NCBI RefSeq assembly: GCF_963677565.1
Contig: NZ_OY781981.1
Coordinates: 4,146,001 to 4,210,000 of the forward strand
Direction: 5' to 3'
DNA length: 64,000 bases
DNA from: an uncultured Draconibacterium sp.
GTDB lineage: Bacteria; Bacteroidota; Bacteroidia; Bacteroidales; Prolixibacteraceae
The translations under genes were made by a program, and so were the position numbers. Below the pieces are notes generated by a model, which did not search any database, was not told the DNA's origin, and saw nothing but the letters and a program-made list of their open reading frames with translations. Below, piece by piece: positions 25,619 to 34,599 of the stretch (positions are counted from its first letter, which is position 1; the number at the start of each line of letters is the position of its first letter).

Positions 25619-27172
25619 TTACTTTGCATAACTTACTGCTCGTGTTTCTCGGATTACCGTAATCTTAATCTGTCCCGGATAAGTCATTTCATCCTGGATA
25701 CGTTTTGAGATATCGTAAGAAAGTTGTTCGGTTTCCTGATCGTTCATTTTCTCTGAACCAACAATTACGCGCAACTCTCTACCGGCCTGAATAGCATAAG
25801 TTTTCATAACTCCAGGATATGAAAGCGCTAAGTCTTCCAGGTCTTTCAATCGTTTAATATACGATTCTACCACTTCGCGACGGGCACCCGGACGAGCACC
25901 TGAAATGGCATCGCATACCTGAACGATAGGCGCCATTAATGTTTGCATTTCCACCTCATCGTGGTGTGCACCAATGGCGTTGCAAATATCCGGTTTCTCC
26001 TTGTATTTTTCAGCCAGCTTCATACCCAGCACTGCGTGTGGCAATTCCGGCTCGTCATCAGGCACTTTACCAATATCGTGTAACAATCCTGCACGTTTTG
26101 CTTTCTTCGGATTCAGTCCCAACTCCGAGGCCATTGTAGCACAAAGGTTGGCAACCTCACGCGAGTGTTGCAACAAATTCTGTCCGTATGATGAACGGTA
26201 TTTCATTTTACCTACCAGTCGGATCAATTCAGGGTGTAAACCATGAATCCCTAAATCAATGGCAGTACGTTTACCGGTTTCAATTACTTCTTCTTCAATC
26301 TGCTTTTTAACTTTCTGCACCACCTCTTCAATTCGTGCCGGGTGAATACGACCGTCGGTCACCAACTGGTGCAGCGCTAAACGTGCAATTTCCCTGCGAA
26401 CCGGATCGAATGCCGAAAGTACGATAGCTTCAGGGGTATCGTCAACAACGATCTCAACACCGGTTGCAGCTTCAAGTGCACGGATATTTCGTCCTTCACG
26501 ACCAATAATACGACCTTTAATCTCGTCGCTTTCAATGTGGAAAATCGTTACGGCATTTTCAATAGCTGTTTCAGTAGCCACACGTTGAATGGATTTTACC
26601 ACAATTTTCTTAGCCTCTTTATTGGCCGTTTGTTTGGCTTCTTCCATTATCTCGTTAATGTAAGCAACAGCTTCAGTTTTGGCTTCTTCCTGTAAGGATT
26701 CTACCAACTGTTCTTTTGCATCGTCGGCCGACAGTCCTGAAATTTGTTCCAGCTTTTCAAGGTGTTGTCTGTGCACTTTATCAAGCTCTTCACTTTTGTG
26801 CTCAACACGCTGAAGTTGTGTATTCAAATTCTCGCGGATAGCTTCAACTTCCCGGCGAGTAGTTTCAAAATCTTTAGTTTTTCTATTCAGCTCTTCACGA
26901 CGCTGATTTAATGTTGATTCTCGCTGTTTGTACCTGTTTTCTTCCTTTGCCAGGTGCGAATTCTTTTCGTTAATGTACTTCTCATGTTCCGATTTCAACT
27001 GCAGGAACTTTTCTTTTGCCTGTAGTATTTTATCCTTTTTAATTACTTCGGCTTCGGACTTGCCTTCACCGATAATCCGATTCTTTTTCGCCTTCAGGGC
27101 TTTATCCCACACCAGATATGCCAAAGCACCTCCAACTACAAACCCAGCGGCTATTCCTATTATTAATTCCAT
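25619..27172 (-). CDS. rny: ribonuclease Y
   Basis: A 517-residue membrane-tethered endoribonuclease that starts mRNA decay. One N-terminal TM helix (about 3-20, with GIAAGFVVGGALAYLVW) is followed by a long coiled coil (about 30-190), a KH RNA-binding domain around 205-270 with IIGREGRNIRALE, and an HD domain (about 330-430) with HSREVANL, LHDIGK and HHDE metal ligands. All key residues are present. It is the last of three co-directional genes with zapA, and the hairpin upstream of it may set its level. Confidence 0.95.
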   Translation of the reverse strand: MELIIGIAAGFVVGGALAYLVWDKALKAKKNRIIGEGKSEAEVIKKDKILQAKEKFLQLKSEHEKYINEKNSHLAKEENRYKQRESTLNQRREELNRKTKDFETTRREVEAIRENLNTQLQRVEHKSEELDKVHRQHLEKLEQISGLSADDAKEQLVESLQEEAKTEAVAYINEIMEEAKQTANKEAKKIVVKSIQRVATETAIENAVTIFHIESDEIKGRIIGREGRNIRALEAATGVEIVVDDTPEAIVLSAFDPVRREIARLALHQLVTDGRIHPARIEEVVQKVKKQIEEEVIETGKRTAIDLGIHGLHPELIRLVGKMKYRSSYGQNLLQHSREVANLCATMASELGLNPKKAKRAGLLHDIGKVPDDEPELPHAVLGMKLAEKYKEKPDICNAIGAHHDEVEMQTLMAPIVQVCDAISGARPGARREVVESYIKRLKDLEDLALSYPGVMKTYAIQAGRELRVIVGSEKMNDQETEQLSYDISKRIQDEMTYPGQIKITVIRETRAVSYAK

Positions 27173-27177
27173 ATTTC

Positions 27178-27266
27178 AAATAATTAGTTACTAAAAAACC
27201 CGTAATAAACCTTGTTCTCGCTTGAACAGGCCTAATACGGGCTTTGATTGGTATCTTATCTGGACA
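27178..27266 (-). ncRNA. ssrS: structured RNA between zapA and rny, candidate 6S RNA
   Basis: On the minus strand, CCCGTA (27241-27236) pairs with TACGGG (27204-27199), enclosing an imperfect stem (GGCCTGTTC..GAACAAGG) and followed by six T residues (27198-27193). Taken alone it is terminator-like. 6S RNA genes lie next to zapA in gammaproteobacteria, and I recall, without being able to check, the same position between zapA and rny in Bacteroidota. The gap is only 94 nt, short for 6S RNA, so a terminator or attenuator between zapA and rny is an equal alternative. Boundaries are approximate. Confidence 0.35.
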
Positions 27267-27569
27267 CTATTTCTGCTCCTTTTCTTTTAAAAAATCAGAA
27301 ATATCATCCGTTATATCCTTTATCTCATCGATGAACTGAGAGTAATCGCGGCGTTGCTGTTCCTCGGTATATCTTAATGCTACCTGAAACGCTGTCATCG
27401 CCATAATATCCTGATTGTCATTATCCTGAAACATCTTTCTAAAACCCGAAATTGTTTCTTCAACAATCTTTGCAGCTTTTCTGTATCTCTCCTCTTCATC
27501 TCGATTGATGTTTAGCGGGTAAACCCTCCCATCAATCTTAATATGTATTCTAAAGTCTTTATCTTTCAA
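27267..27569 (-). CDS. zapA: cell division protein ZapA
   Basis: A 100-residue ZapA-type FtsZ-associated protein, which cross-links FtsZ filaments at midcell. It begins MKDKDFRIHIKIDGRVYPLNINRDEEE, the conserved head domain with its two strands (IHIKIDGRVYPLNI), followed by helix RYRKAAKIVEETISGFRKMF and a long coiled coil with MAMTAFQVALRYTEEQQ. Preceded 4 bp away by a small coiled-coil gene and followed by the structured spacer and rny, an order conserved in Bacteroidota as far as I know. Confidence 0.9.
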   Translation of the reverse strand: MKDKDFRIHIKIDGRVYPLNINRDEEERYRKAAKIVEETISGFRKMFQDNDNQDIMAMTAFQVALRYTEEQQRRDYSQFIDEIKDITDDISDFLKEKEQK

Positions 27570-27573
27570 AACA

Positions 27574-27867
27574 TTACTTATTTAGTAATGCGATACATCT
27601 GTCAATTTCCCGTATCAAAAAATCTATTTTCTGTTTAGCCTCACCATTTTCATCCTTTCCGGATAAAATATGACTGGCTATTTTCAGTTGCTCGTTCGTC
27701 CGACCTAAATCGATCTTTTCCTGCTCTAATAAATCTATTTGCGCTTTCAGGTTTTCAACCTCATTCATCAGCATTTTTTTCTCCTGTTCAACTGCATTAT
27801 ATTTTTCAAACAGGCGCTGCGTATTTCGCTTTAAATCATTTAGTAGCAAGTGATCCTCTTCGGTCAT
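27574..27867 (-). CDS. small coiled-coil protein upstream of zapA
   Basis: A 97-residue soluble protein that is almost entirely helical; heptads run through about residues 5-65 (EKYNAVEQEKKMLMNEVENLKAQIDLLEQEKIDL). The C-terminus has DFLIREIDRCIALLNK. I do not recognise a named domain; its size and position next to zapA suggest a ZapB-like division partner, which is inference. The -7-like box at 27887-27894 lies just upstream. Confidence 0.7.
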   Translation of the reverse strand: MTEEDHLLLNDLKRNTQRLFEKYNAVEQEKKMLMNEVENLKAQIDLLEQEKIDLGRTNEQLKIASHILSGKDENGEAKQKIDFLIREIDRCIALLNK

Positions 27868-27886
27868 TTTAGCTGCATTTCGCGAA

Positions 27887-27921
27887 CAAAGTTAACTTTT
27901 TTTCCTTATTGTAAAAGCAAA
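27887..27921 (-). promoter_or_regulatory. promoter of the coiled-coil/zapA/rny cluster
   Basis: On the minus strand TAACTTTG (27894-27887) matches TAnnTTTG and TTTG (27921-27918) is a possible -33 box, 23 nt apart, slightly longer than usual. The implied transcript starts about 13 nt before the first ATG. Confidence 0.45.
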
Positions 27922-28059
27922 TAAAATTGATTGCACTGATTTTATGCTAACAATACAATGTTAATCAACAATTGCCAAATGATTTATTTCTGATTAAAGC
28001 AGGTCTAAAAAATTGTTTTTGTTACTATGCCGAAAAAGTGTGATGACCCAGAATTTAAT

Positions 28060-28067
28060 TAAATTTG
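28060..28067 (+). promoter_or_regulatory. -7 promoter box of M23 peptidase gene
   Basis: TAAATTTG matches TAnnTTTG and ends 20 bp before the ATG. No clear -33 partner. Confidence 0.35.
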
Positions 28068-28087
28068 GTCCCTCCAATTAAACAACA

Positions 28088-29788
28088 ATGAAAACATTTT
28101 TACTACATATCCTTCTGGCATTTTCATTCTTTTGCACAGCCCAGCAACGTTACTACTCCGATCCGATGAAGATTCCGCTTCTTTTAAGTGGCAGTTTTGC
28201 TGAGTTAAGAAGCAATCATTTTCACTCCGGAATTGATATAAAAACCCAGGGAGTTACAGGCCTACCCGTTTACGCGGTTGCTGATGGTTATATTTCGCGC
28301 ATTGCCGTGTCGCCAACCGGCTACGGAAAGGCTTTATATATTAATCACCCCAACGGAACAACCAGTGTTTACGGCCATTTAAACAAGTTTAGCCCGGAAG
28401 TGGAAAAGTATGTAAAAGATAAACAATACGAAAAAAAATCGTTTAGAGTTGACTTGCAGATTCCGTCTTTCCTGTTTCCGGTAAAGCAAGATGAAGAAAT
28501 AGCAAAAAGTGGGAATACCGGTAGTTCTGGTGGCCCGCATCTACATTTTGAGATAAGAGATACACCAACTGAAGAACCACTAAATCCATTACTCTTTGGA
28601 TTCCCGGTTACGGACAATATTCAACCAAAAGTATTTTCTGTTCTTCTTGTACCGCTTACAAAAAATTCATTTGTTGAAGATTCACCGACAGCAAAAAGTT
28701 ATCCGGTGGTGTTTTACGACGGACAATATCATCTAAAAAATAATCCCACAATTCCTGTTTGGGGCGAAATTGGAATAGCAATTCAAACCAACGATTACTT
28801 TGATGGAACCTATAACAAATGTGGCATTAATCTGCTTCGAATGTCCGTAAACGATGAAGAACAATTTACATTCACACTCAACCGGTTTTCGTTTAGCGAC
28901 ACCCGCTATTTAAATAGTCACATTGTATACAGCGAGTTAAAAGCAGCAAAACGCCGCTACATAAAAACCTGGCTCGAATCCGGAAATAAGCTGCCAATTT
29001 ATACACACAACGGCACTGAAGGACGAATTTCGCCAAAAAACAATGAAACAGAAAAAGTTCAGATAGAGTTGCAGGACAGCTACAAAAATATGTCGTTGCT
29101 TAGCTTCTCAATTATTGGGAAAGAGAAGAAACCGGATACTGATTCGGTGCCGGCTACAATACATTTTGCTTTTAACAAAACGAATAGTTACAGGAACGAT
29201 TCGGTCAGTTTAAACATACCAAACGGCGCTCTCTACACTGATTTTGAATTTGAATACCGAACAGAACCTGCTTCAGATAAATTTTTTACCGACTATCACT
29301 TTTTTCACAACAATACAGTGCCGCTACATAAAAATGCGCGCTTTGCTTTACGTGTTGACAGTTTACCCGAACAACTGCAATCGAAAGTTATAATGGCTTA
29401 TGTGCATCCGATAACGGGCGAATACACTGCTGCAGGAGGAAGTTACAAAGATGGCTGGGTATCCACAGAATCGCGTAACCTTGGCGTTTATGCAGTAACT
29501 GTTGACACAATTCCTCCGGAAATAATACCTTTGAGTATTGCAGAAAACAAGTTAACTGAATCGAGCCGAATACGTTTCAAAATAAAAGACGACTTCGCAG
29601 GAATAAAATCGATAGAAGGTTTACTTGATGGTAAATGGGCATTGTTTGAATACGATCCGAAAACAGCAACAATAACACACTATTTCGATAAAGATAGGTT
29701 TGAGCTTGGCAAAAACCACACCTTTAAATTAACAATTACAGATTATCGAAATAACAATTCGGTGTATGAAGCCCGCTTTTGGAAGTAG
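28088..29788 (+). CDS. secreted M23 family metallopeptidase
   Basis: A 566-residue exported protein; signal peptide to about SFFCTAQ (19). The LytM-type zinc endopeptidase domain is N-terminal (about 30-170): HSGIDIK provides the first His/Asp ligands (about 49-55), and GGPHLHFEIRD (about 152-162) the HxH. Unlike most members the catalytic domain is followed by about 390 residues of beta-rich sequence of unknown function. Probably cleaves peptidoglycan cross-links in the periplasm; the next gene, anmK, recycles anhydro-muramic acid, which supports a cell-wall theme. Confidence 0.88.
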   Translation: MKTFLLHILLAFSFFCTAQQRYYSDPMKIPLLLSGSFAELRSNHFHSGIDIKTQGVTGLPVYAVADGYISRIAVSPTGYGKALYINHPNGTTSVYGHLNKFSPEVEKYVKDKQYEKKSFRVDLQIPSFLFPVKQDEEIAKSGNTGSSGGPHLHFEIRDTPTEEPLNPLLFGFPVTDNIQPKVFSVLLVPLTKNSFVEDSPTAKSYPVVFYDGQYHLKNNPTIPVWGEIGIAIQTNDYFDGTYNKCGINLLRMSVNDEEQFTFTLNRFSFSDTRYLNSHIVYSELKAAKRRYIKTWLESGNKLPIYTHNGTEGRISPKNNETEKVQIELQDSYKNMSLLSFSIIGKEKKPDTDSVPATIHFAFNKTNSYRNDSVSLNIPNGALYTDFEFEYRTEPASDKFFTDYHFFHNNTVPLHKNARFALRVDSLPEQLQSKVIMAYVHPITGEYTAAGGSYKDGWVSTESRNLGVYAVTVDTIPPEIIPLSIAENKLTESSRIRFKIKDDFAGIKSIEGLLDGKWALFEYDPKTATITHYFDKDRFELGKNHTFKLTITDYRNNNSVYEARFWK

Positions 29789-29817
29789 GTTCAAAACCAC
29801 TTGAAAGGAAAGAAAAA

Positions 29818-30891
29818 ATGATAAGTTCTGTAAAAAGTAAAGAAACGATAAAGGCCATTGGAATGATGTCAGGAACTTCACTTGATGGTCTGGACATTGC
29901 CGCTGTTGAATTTACTGAACACGATAAAAAGTGGTCGTACAAATTACACGAAGCGACTACTATTTCATATAATTCCAAATGGAAAAACCAGCTTGAATCA
30001 GCGCATAAACTGTCGGGAATTGACCTTACAGCGCTAAACGCAGAATACGGGACTTACCTGGGCGAACAAGCCGCAGTTTTCATTCAGGAATCAAAATTCG
30101 CTGCAGACATCATTGCTTCTCATGGTCACACCGTTTTTCATCAACCCGAAAACGGATTTACCTTGCAAACAGGTAGCGGGGCACATCTTGCTGCTATAAC
30201 CAATTGCCTTACTGTTTGTGATTTCCGAACCGGGGATGTTGCCATGGGAGGACAAGGAGCACCACTAGTTCCTATCGGTGACCGCTTGCTTTTTTCCGAA
30301 TTTGATTACTGTCTTAATCTGGGCGGGTTTGCTAACATTTCGTACGAAGAAAATGGAACAAGACTAGCTTTTGACAATTGCCCGGTAAATATTGTTTTGA
30401 ATCCACTGGCTGAAAACTTTGGAAAGCCATTCGATAAAAACGGAGAATTGGGCCGGCAAGGAAAAGTTAATCCTAATCTACTCAAAAAACTGAACGCACT
30501 CTCCTACTACCAAAAACAAGCGCCAAAATCATTAGGTCGCGAATGGATAGAATCTGAATTTCTTCCATTATTAAATGACTTCAACATTAACGAATACGAT
30601 AAAATGCGTACCATTTACGAACATATCGCTATTCAAATAACGAAAGACTTATCGGGAAATGGAAAAATGCTGGTTACAGGTGGCGGGGCGTTTAACTCCT
30701 TTTTAATCGAAAGAATGCAGGCTTTAACTTCAACACAGATTATTTTACCGGACGCTGACCTGATCAATTTCAAAGAAGCTATTGTTTTTGCATTTATGGG
30801 AGTTCTTCGACTGAAAGAACAAATTAACTGCCTGGCATCGGTTACCGGCGCACGAAAAGACAGTTGCGGTGGAGTGATATTTTTGCCATAA
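29818..30891 (+). CDS. anmK: anhydro-N-acetylmuramic acid kinase
   Basis: A 357-residue cytosolic kinase that converts 1,6-anhydro-MurNAc from wall turnover to MurNAc-6-phosphate. The family start GMMSGTSLDGLDIAA (about residues 15-29) is intact, as are SHGHTVFHQP and LQTGSGAHLA (about 102-130) and the CDFRTGDVAMGGQGAPLVP segment (about 139-158). I place the start at 29818 rather than 29779: AAAGGAAAG lies 7-15 bp before this ATG, and the upstream choice would overlap the M23 gene. Coding follows M23 directly, so they likely share a transcript. Confidence 0.92.
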   Translation: MISSVKSKETIKAIGMMSGTSLDGLDIAAVEFTEHDKKWSYKLHEATTISYNSKWKNQLESAHKLSGIDLTALNAEYGTYLGEQAAVFIQESKFAADIIASHGHTVFHQPENGFTLQTGSGAHLAAITNCLTVCDFRTGDVAMGGQGAPLVPIGDRLLFSEFDYCLNLGGFANISYEENGTRLAFDNCPVNIVLNPLAENFGKPFDKNGELGRQGKVNPNLLKKLNALSYYQKQAPKSLGREWIESEFLPLLNDFNINEYDKMRTIYEHIAIQITKDLSGNGKMLVTGGGAFNSFLIERMQALTSTQIILPDADLINFKEAIVFAFMGVLRLKEQINCLASVTGARKDSCGGVIFLP

Positions 30892-31008
30892 ATAAGGCTG
30901 CATCGCTTTCCATACATATTCTACAACAGGGTTGATCATTAGCAGACAAAAATCATTCTCTCGTATTTTCATTCCGTCTAACTTGCTCTCAAACTTAAAA
31001 CTTTGAAC

Positions 31009-32193
31009 ATGAACTCAGATCCTGCAAAAAGAATTTTTGATATTCAGCAATTTGGCGAATTTGGTGGCGTAAATCCATCAATAACCGATTCATCAACCTA
31101 CACGTTTTTGGAAGGCGAAACCATGGAAGAAACTTTTCTCGGCCACATGGAAGGCTGTTTTTTGTATTCGCGTCACTGGAATCCAAGTAATAAATACCTC
31201 GCCGATGCACTTGCTGCGATGGAAAGTACCGAGTCGGCATGGATAACATCATCGGGAATGGCTGCTATTACTTGCTCTATTTTACAACTTTGCAAGGCAG
31301 GCGACCACATAATTACAAGTGTAACTACTTACGGTGGAACTTTTGCTTTTTTGAAAAACTGGTTGCCAAAATACAACATCGAGGTGTCGTTTGTTGACAT
31401 CACGAATCTCCAGCAGGTAAAAGATGCCATGCAGCCCAATACAAAAGTAATTTATACCGAAACAGTTACCAATCCACTGCTCCAGGTTTCTGATGTTCCG
31501 GAGTTGGCAAAAATTGCACACGAACACGGTGCAAAATTAATGGTGGACAATACATTCACACCAATGATTTTTTCACCAGCTGAATTAGGCGCCGACTTTG
31601 TGGTGTACAGCATGACTAAGTTTATAAACGGCAAAAACGATTGCGTAGCCGGTGCCATTTGCGGATCGAATGAGTTTATCAATCAGCTTTCGAATGTAAA
31701 CGATGGAACTGCAATGTTGCTTGGCCCGGTACTCGATCCGCTGCGTTCATCCAGCATTCTGAAAAACCTGCACACGCTGCATTTAAGAATGAAACAGCAC
31801 AGCAAAAATGCAATGTACGTGGCCACAAAACTGGAAGAATTGGGAGTTCCCATAAAATATACCGGATTACAAAGTCATCCACAACACGAGCTTCATACAC
31901 AACTAATGAATAAAGAATACGGTTACGGAGGAATCCTGTCAATCGATTTGAAAACAGAAAAACGCGCCAACGAAGTAATGTTTAAAATGCAACAGGCCAA
32001 TGTGGGTTACCTTGCTGTATCACTGGGTTATTTCCGCACACTTTTTAGTTGTTCAGGACATAGCACATCGTCAGAAGTTCCTGTTGAAGTTCAAAAAGAA
32101 ATGGGATTGTCGGATGGATTGGTACGTTTTTCGGTTGGTTTGGATAATGATATTTCAGGCTTATTTGATAAAATTAAGCACTGTTTGCAATAA
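31009..32193 (+). CDS. PLP-dependent Cys/Met metabolism enzyme (methionine gamma-lyase / cystathionine gamma-synthase family)
   Basis: A 394-residue fold-type I pyridoxal phosphate enzyme. Typical elements: SSGMAAI (about 84-90), TTYGGT (about 106-111), YTETVTNPLLQV (about 147-158), VDNTFTPM (about 178-185), and the PLP lysine in YSMTKFINGK (about 201-210, Lys205). The ENP-like motif is changed to ETVTNP, common in the family. It may cleave or form thioethers in methionine, cystathionine or related amino acids; the exact reaction cannot be settled from sequence. Start chosen at ATG 31009 instead of the TTG two codons upstream. Confidence 0.85.
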   Translation: MNSDPAKRIFDIQQFGEFGGVNPSITDSSTYTFLEGETMEETFLGHMEGCFLYSRHWNPSNKYLADALAAMESTESAWITSSGMAAITCSILQLCKAGDHIITSVTTYGGTFAFLKNWLPKYNIEVSFVDITNLQQVKDAMQPNTKVIYTETVTNPLLQVSDVPELAKIAHEHGAKLMVDNTFTPMIFSPAELGADFVVYSMTKFINGKNDCVAGAICGSNEFINQLSNVNDGTAMLLGPVLDPLRSSSILKNLHTLHLRMKQHSKNAMYVATKLEELGVPIKYTGLQSHPQHELHTQLMNKEYGYGGILSIDLKTEKRANEVMFKMQQANVGYLAVSLGYFRTLFSCSGHSTSSEVPVEVQKEMGLSDGLVRFSVGLDNDISGLFDKIKHCLQ

Positions 32194-32240
32194 GGCTTGG
32201 TTAATACGATAATTGTCCTTTATAAATTTTGGCATTTATA

Positions 32241-32248
32241 TATCTTTG
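32241..32248 (+). promoter_or_regulatory. -7 promoter box of C69 peptidase gene
   Basis: TATCTTTG matches TAnnTTTG with TTTA at 32219-32222 in the -33 position; the ATG of the dipeptidase follows 31 bp later. The position also argues that coding starts at 32280, not upstream. Confidence 0.45.
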
Positions 32249-32279
32249 CTTTTTTGCAAGAAATAAAACAGACTTAAAG

Positions 32280-33968
32280 ATGAAGAAGATTAGAGTTGTA
32301 GGATTACTGGTTATAGCGTTGATGCTTTTTAACCAGCAAGTTTCAAACGGGTGTACCAACTTTTTAATTTCCAAAGGCGCTACTGTCGATGGATCAACAA
32401 TGATAACTTATGCTGCAGATTCGCATACACTTTACGGCGAGTTGTATTTTCAGCCGGCAGCTGACCATCCGGAAGGTGCCATGCGCAAAATTTACGAATG
32501 GGACACCGGCATTTTCCTTGGTGAGATTCCGCAACCGGCACATACATACAGTGTTATTGGCAACATGAACGAATATCAGCTGGCCATTGCCGAAACCACT
32601 TTTGGCGGCCGCAGCGAATTATCGAGCCAGGACGGTGCAATTATGGATTACGGCAGTTTGATTTACGTAACCTTACAACGAGCTAAAACAGCACGCGAAG
32701 CAATCGAAGTAATGACCGGTTTGGTTGAAGAATTCGGTTATTACAGTTCTGGTGAATCGTTTTCAATTGCTGACCCCGAAGAAGTATGGATACTTGAGAT
32801 GATTGGCAAAGGACAAGGCGAAAAAGGAGCAGTTTGGGTGGCTATGCGAATTCCTGATGGTTTTATAAGCGGCCACGCCAACCAGGCACGCATAACCACT
32901 TTCCCGCTAAACGATTCAAAAAATTGCTTGTATTCAAAAGATGTTATCTCGTTTGCCCGCGAAAAAGGCTGGTATAACGGCACCAATAAAGATTTTAGTT
33001 TTTCTGACGTTTATGCACCTGTAGATTTTGGTGCAGCACGGTTCTGCGACGCGCGTGTTTGGGCAGGTTTTAACAAAGTTGCCGGAGGCATGGAGCAGTA
33101 CACTGAATATGCAAAAGGTATTGTGGAAACAGGCGGTGAAAATAACTTCCCATCCAACCGTTTACCTCTTTGGATAAAACCGGATAAACAACTCGACGTG
33201 CAGGATGTAATGGCAATGATGCGCGACCATTTTGAAGGAACAGAACTTGATATGACACAGGATATTGGCGCAGGACCATATGCTTTGCCTTATCGTTGGC
33301 GTGGATTAACCTGGGAAGTAGATTCGGTTGAATATTGCAACGAACGAGCGATCTCAACCCAGCAAACCGGATTCTCGTTTGTCGCACAAAGCCGAAGCTG
33401 GCTACCCGATCCTATTGGCGGAATACTCTGGTTTGGAGTAGACGATGCCTATTCGAGCTGTTACGTTCCGATGTATTGCGGAATTACAGAAATTCCGGAA
33501 TGTTTTGAAGTTGGAAACGGTGATTTATTGACTTACAGTGAAACATCAGCTTTCTGGACTTTTAGTCAGGTGGCTAACTACGCCTATTTACGTTACAGCG
33601 ATATGATCGTTGATATAAAACTGGTACAGCGCGAATTGGAAGATAAATTTGTAGCTTTTGTTCCGGTTGTTGATAAAGCTGCAGAAACCATGTTTAATAC
33701 GGTTAATGAGCAACAGGCACGAAAATTTATCACAGAATTCTCGGTAAACGAGGCTGAAAATATGACCCGCCGGTGGAAAGAACTTTATCATTACCTCATC
33801 GTAAAATACACCGATGGAAACATTAAACGCGAAAGTAACGGCGAATTTGCACGTACCGAAACCGGGATGCCTGCATCTCCAATTTTTGCAGGATATCCGG
33901 ACTGGTGGTACAAAGCCATCATAAATGCTACCGGAGATCATTTTAAAGTAAAAGGAAACAGCCATTAG
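32280..33968 (+). CDS. C69 family dipeptidase (secreted, Ntn-hydrolase type)
   Basis: A 562-residue peptidase with a signal peptide ending near QQVSNG, directly followed by CTNFLISKGATVDGSTM. The Cys after the signal (about 22) is the expected N-terminal nucleophile uncovered by processing, as in PepD-type C69 peptidases. The DGSTMITYAADSH and later FGVDDAYSSCYVPMYCG segments (about 387-403) are typical. It would trim dipeptides in the periplasm. Preceding gene is unrelated, and a promoter box lies 31 bp ahead. The first in-frame start upstream (TTG at 32229) lies in the promoter and was rejected. Confidence 0.88.
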   Translation: MKKIRVVGLLVIALMLFNQQVSNGCTNFLISKGATVDGSTMITYAADSHTLYGELYFQPAADHPEGAMRKIYEWDTGIFLGEIPQPAHTYSVIGNMNEYQLAIAETTFGGRSELSSQDGAIMDYGSLIYVTLQRAKTAREAIEVMTGLVEEFGYYSSGESFSIADPEEVWILEMIGKGQGEKGAVWVAMRIPDGFISGHANQARITTFPLNDSKNCLYSKDVISFAREKGWYNGTNKDFSFSDVYAPVDFGAARFCDARVWAGFNKVAGGMEQYTEYAKGIVETGGENNFPSNRLPLWIKPDKQLDVQDVMAMMRDHFEGTELDMTQDIGAGPYALPYRWRGLTWEVDSVEYCNERAISTQQTGFSFVAQSRSWLPDPIGGILWFGVDDAYSSCYVPMYCGITEIPECFEVGNGDLLTYSETSAFWTFSQVANYAYLRYSDMIVDIKLVQRELEDKFVAFVPVVDKAAETMFNTVNEQQARKFITEFSVNEAENMTRRWKELYHYLIVKYTDGNIKRESNGEFARTETGMPASPIFAGYPDWWYKAIINATGDHFKVKGNSH

Positions 33969-34029
33969 AAAAGAATGATGTTTTGGGCTGAATACCAACG
34001 AAATAATTGCAAAATAAGTAGTAAAACAG

Positions 34030-34059
34030 TTTGCCGAATTGAAAAAAACACTATTTTTG
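34030..34059 (+). promoter_or_regulatory. promoter of rplS
   Basis: TTTG (34030-34033) and TATTTTTG (34052-34059) match both boxes of the Bacteroidota consensus, 18 nt apart. Transcription would start near 34066 and leave a 5' leader of about 65 nt before the rplS ATG. Confidence 0.7.
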
Positions 34060-34130
34060 CAGCCGATTTAATGCAATCTCTGTCCCGATAAACTTGAGGA
34101 TACATTGCCAACTTATTAAAAATTAAGAAA

Positions 34131-34478
34131 ATGGACTTAGTTAAATTAGTAGAAAAAGAATTCGAGGTTGAAAATAAACACCCGGAATTCAAAGCCGGTG
34201 ACACGATCACTGTTAGCTACAAAATTAAAGAGGGTAACAAAGAAAGGATTCAGAATTTCCGTGGAGTGGTTATCCAGCTTCGTGGAAGTGGAAATACCAA
34301 AACTTTCACCATTCGTAAAATGTCTGGAAACATTGGTGTTGAAAGAATTTTCCCTATCAGCTCTCCTTTTATCGAAAGCATCGAAGTAAACAAAAGAGGT
34401 AGTGTACGTCGTAAACGTATTTTCTACTTGCGCGGCTTAACAGGTAAAAAAGCCCGTATTAAAGAAAAAAGATTCTAA
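34131..34478 (+). CDS. rplS: 50S ribosomal protein L19
   Basis: A 115-residue ribosomal protein at the interface of the two subunits. The sequence from FKAGDTITVSYKIKEGNKERIQNFRGVV, the GSGNTKTFTIRKMSG turn and GVERIFPISSPFIESIEVNKRGSVRRKRIFYLRGLTGKKARIKEKRF is the L19 consensus throughout. Length is normal. It has its own strong promoter and terminator. Confidence 0.97.
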   Translation: MDLVKLVEKEFEVENKHPEFKAGDTITVSYKIKEGNKERIQNFRGVVIQLRGSGNTKTFTIRKMSGNIGVERIFPISSPFIESIEVNKRGSVRRKRIFYLRGLTGKKARIKEKRF

Positions 34479-34496
34479 AAATTGCATCGCAATAGT

Positions 34497-34529
34497 TAAA
34501 AGGTCTCCGTCGGGAGGCCTTTTTTTTGC
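34497..34529 (+). terminator. Rho-independent terminator of rplS
   Basis: AGGTCTCC and GGAGGCCT (34501-34520) form an 8-bp stem with one G-U pair and a GTCG loop, followed by eight T residues. Confidence 0.88.
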
Positions 34530-34599
34530 TCCCTTCCATAAATACTTGGGATTAACAATAATCTGGATCACATTGAAAAGTAGGTGGAGAAGAAAAAAA

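Noticed and set aside
29779..29817. Upstream start for anmK
   Set aside because: Would overlap the M23 gene and add residues not in the family; the ATG at 29818 has an AGGAAAG ribosome-binding site.
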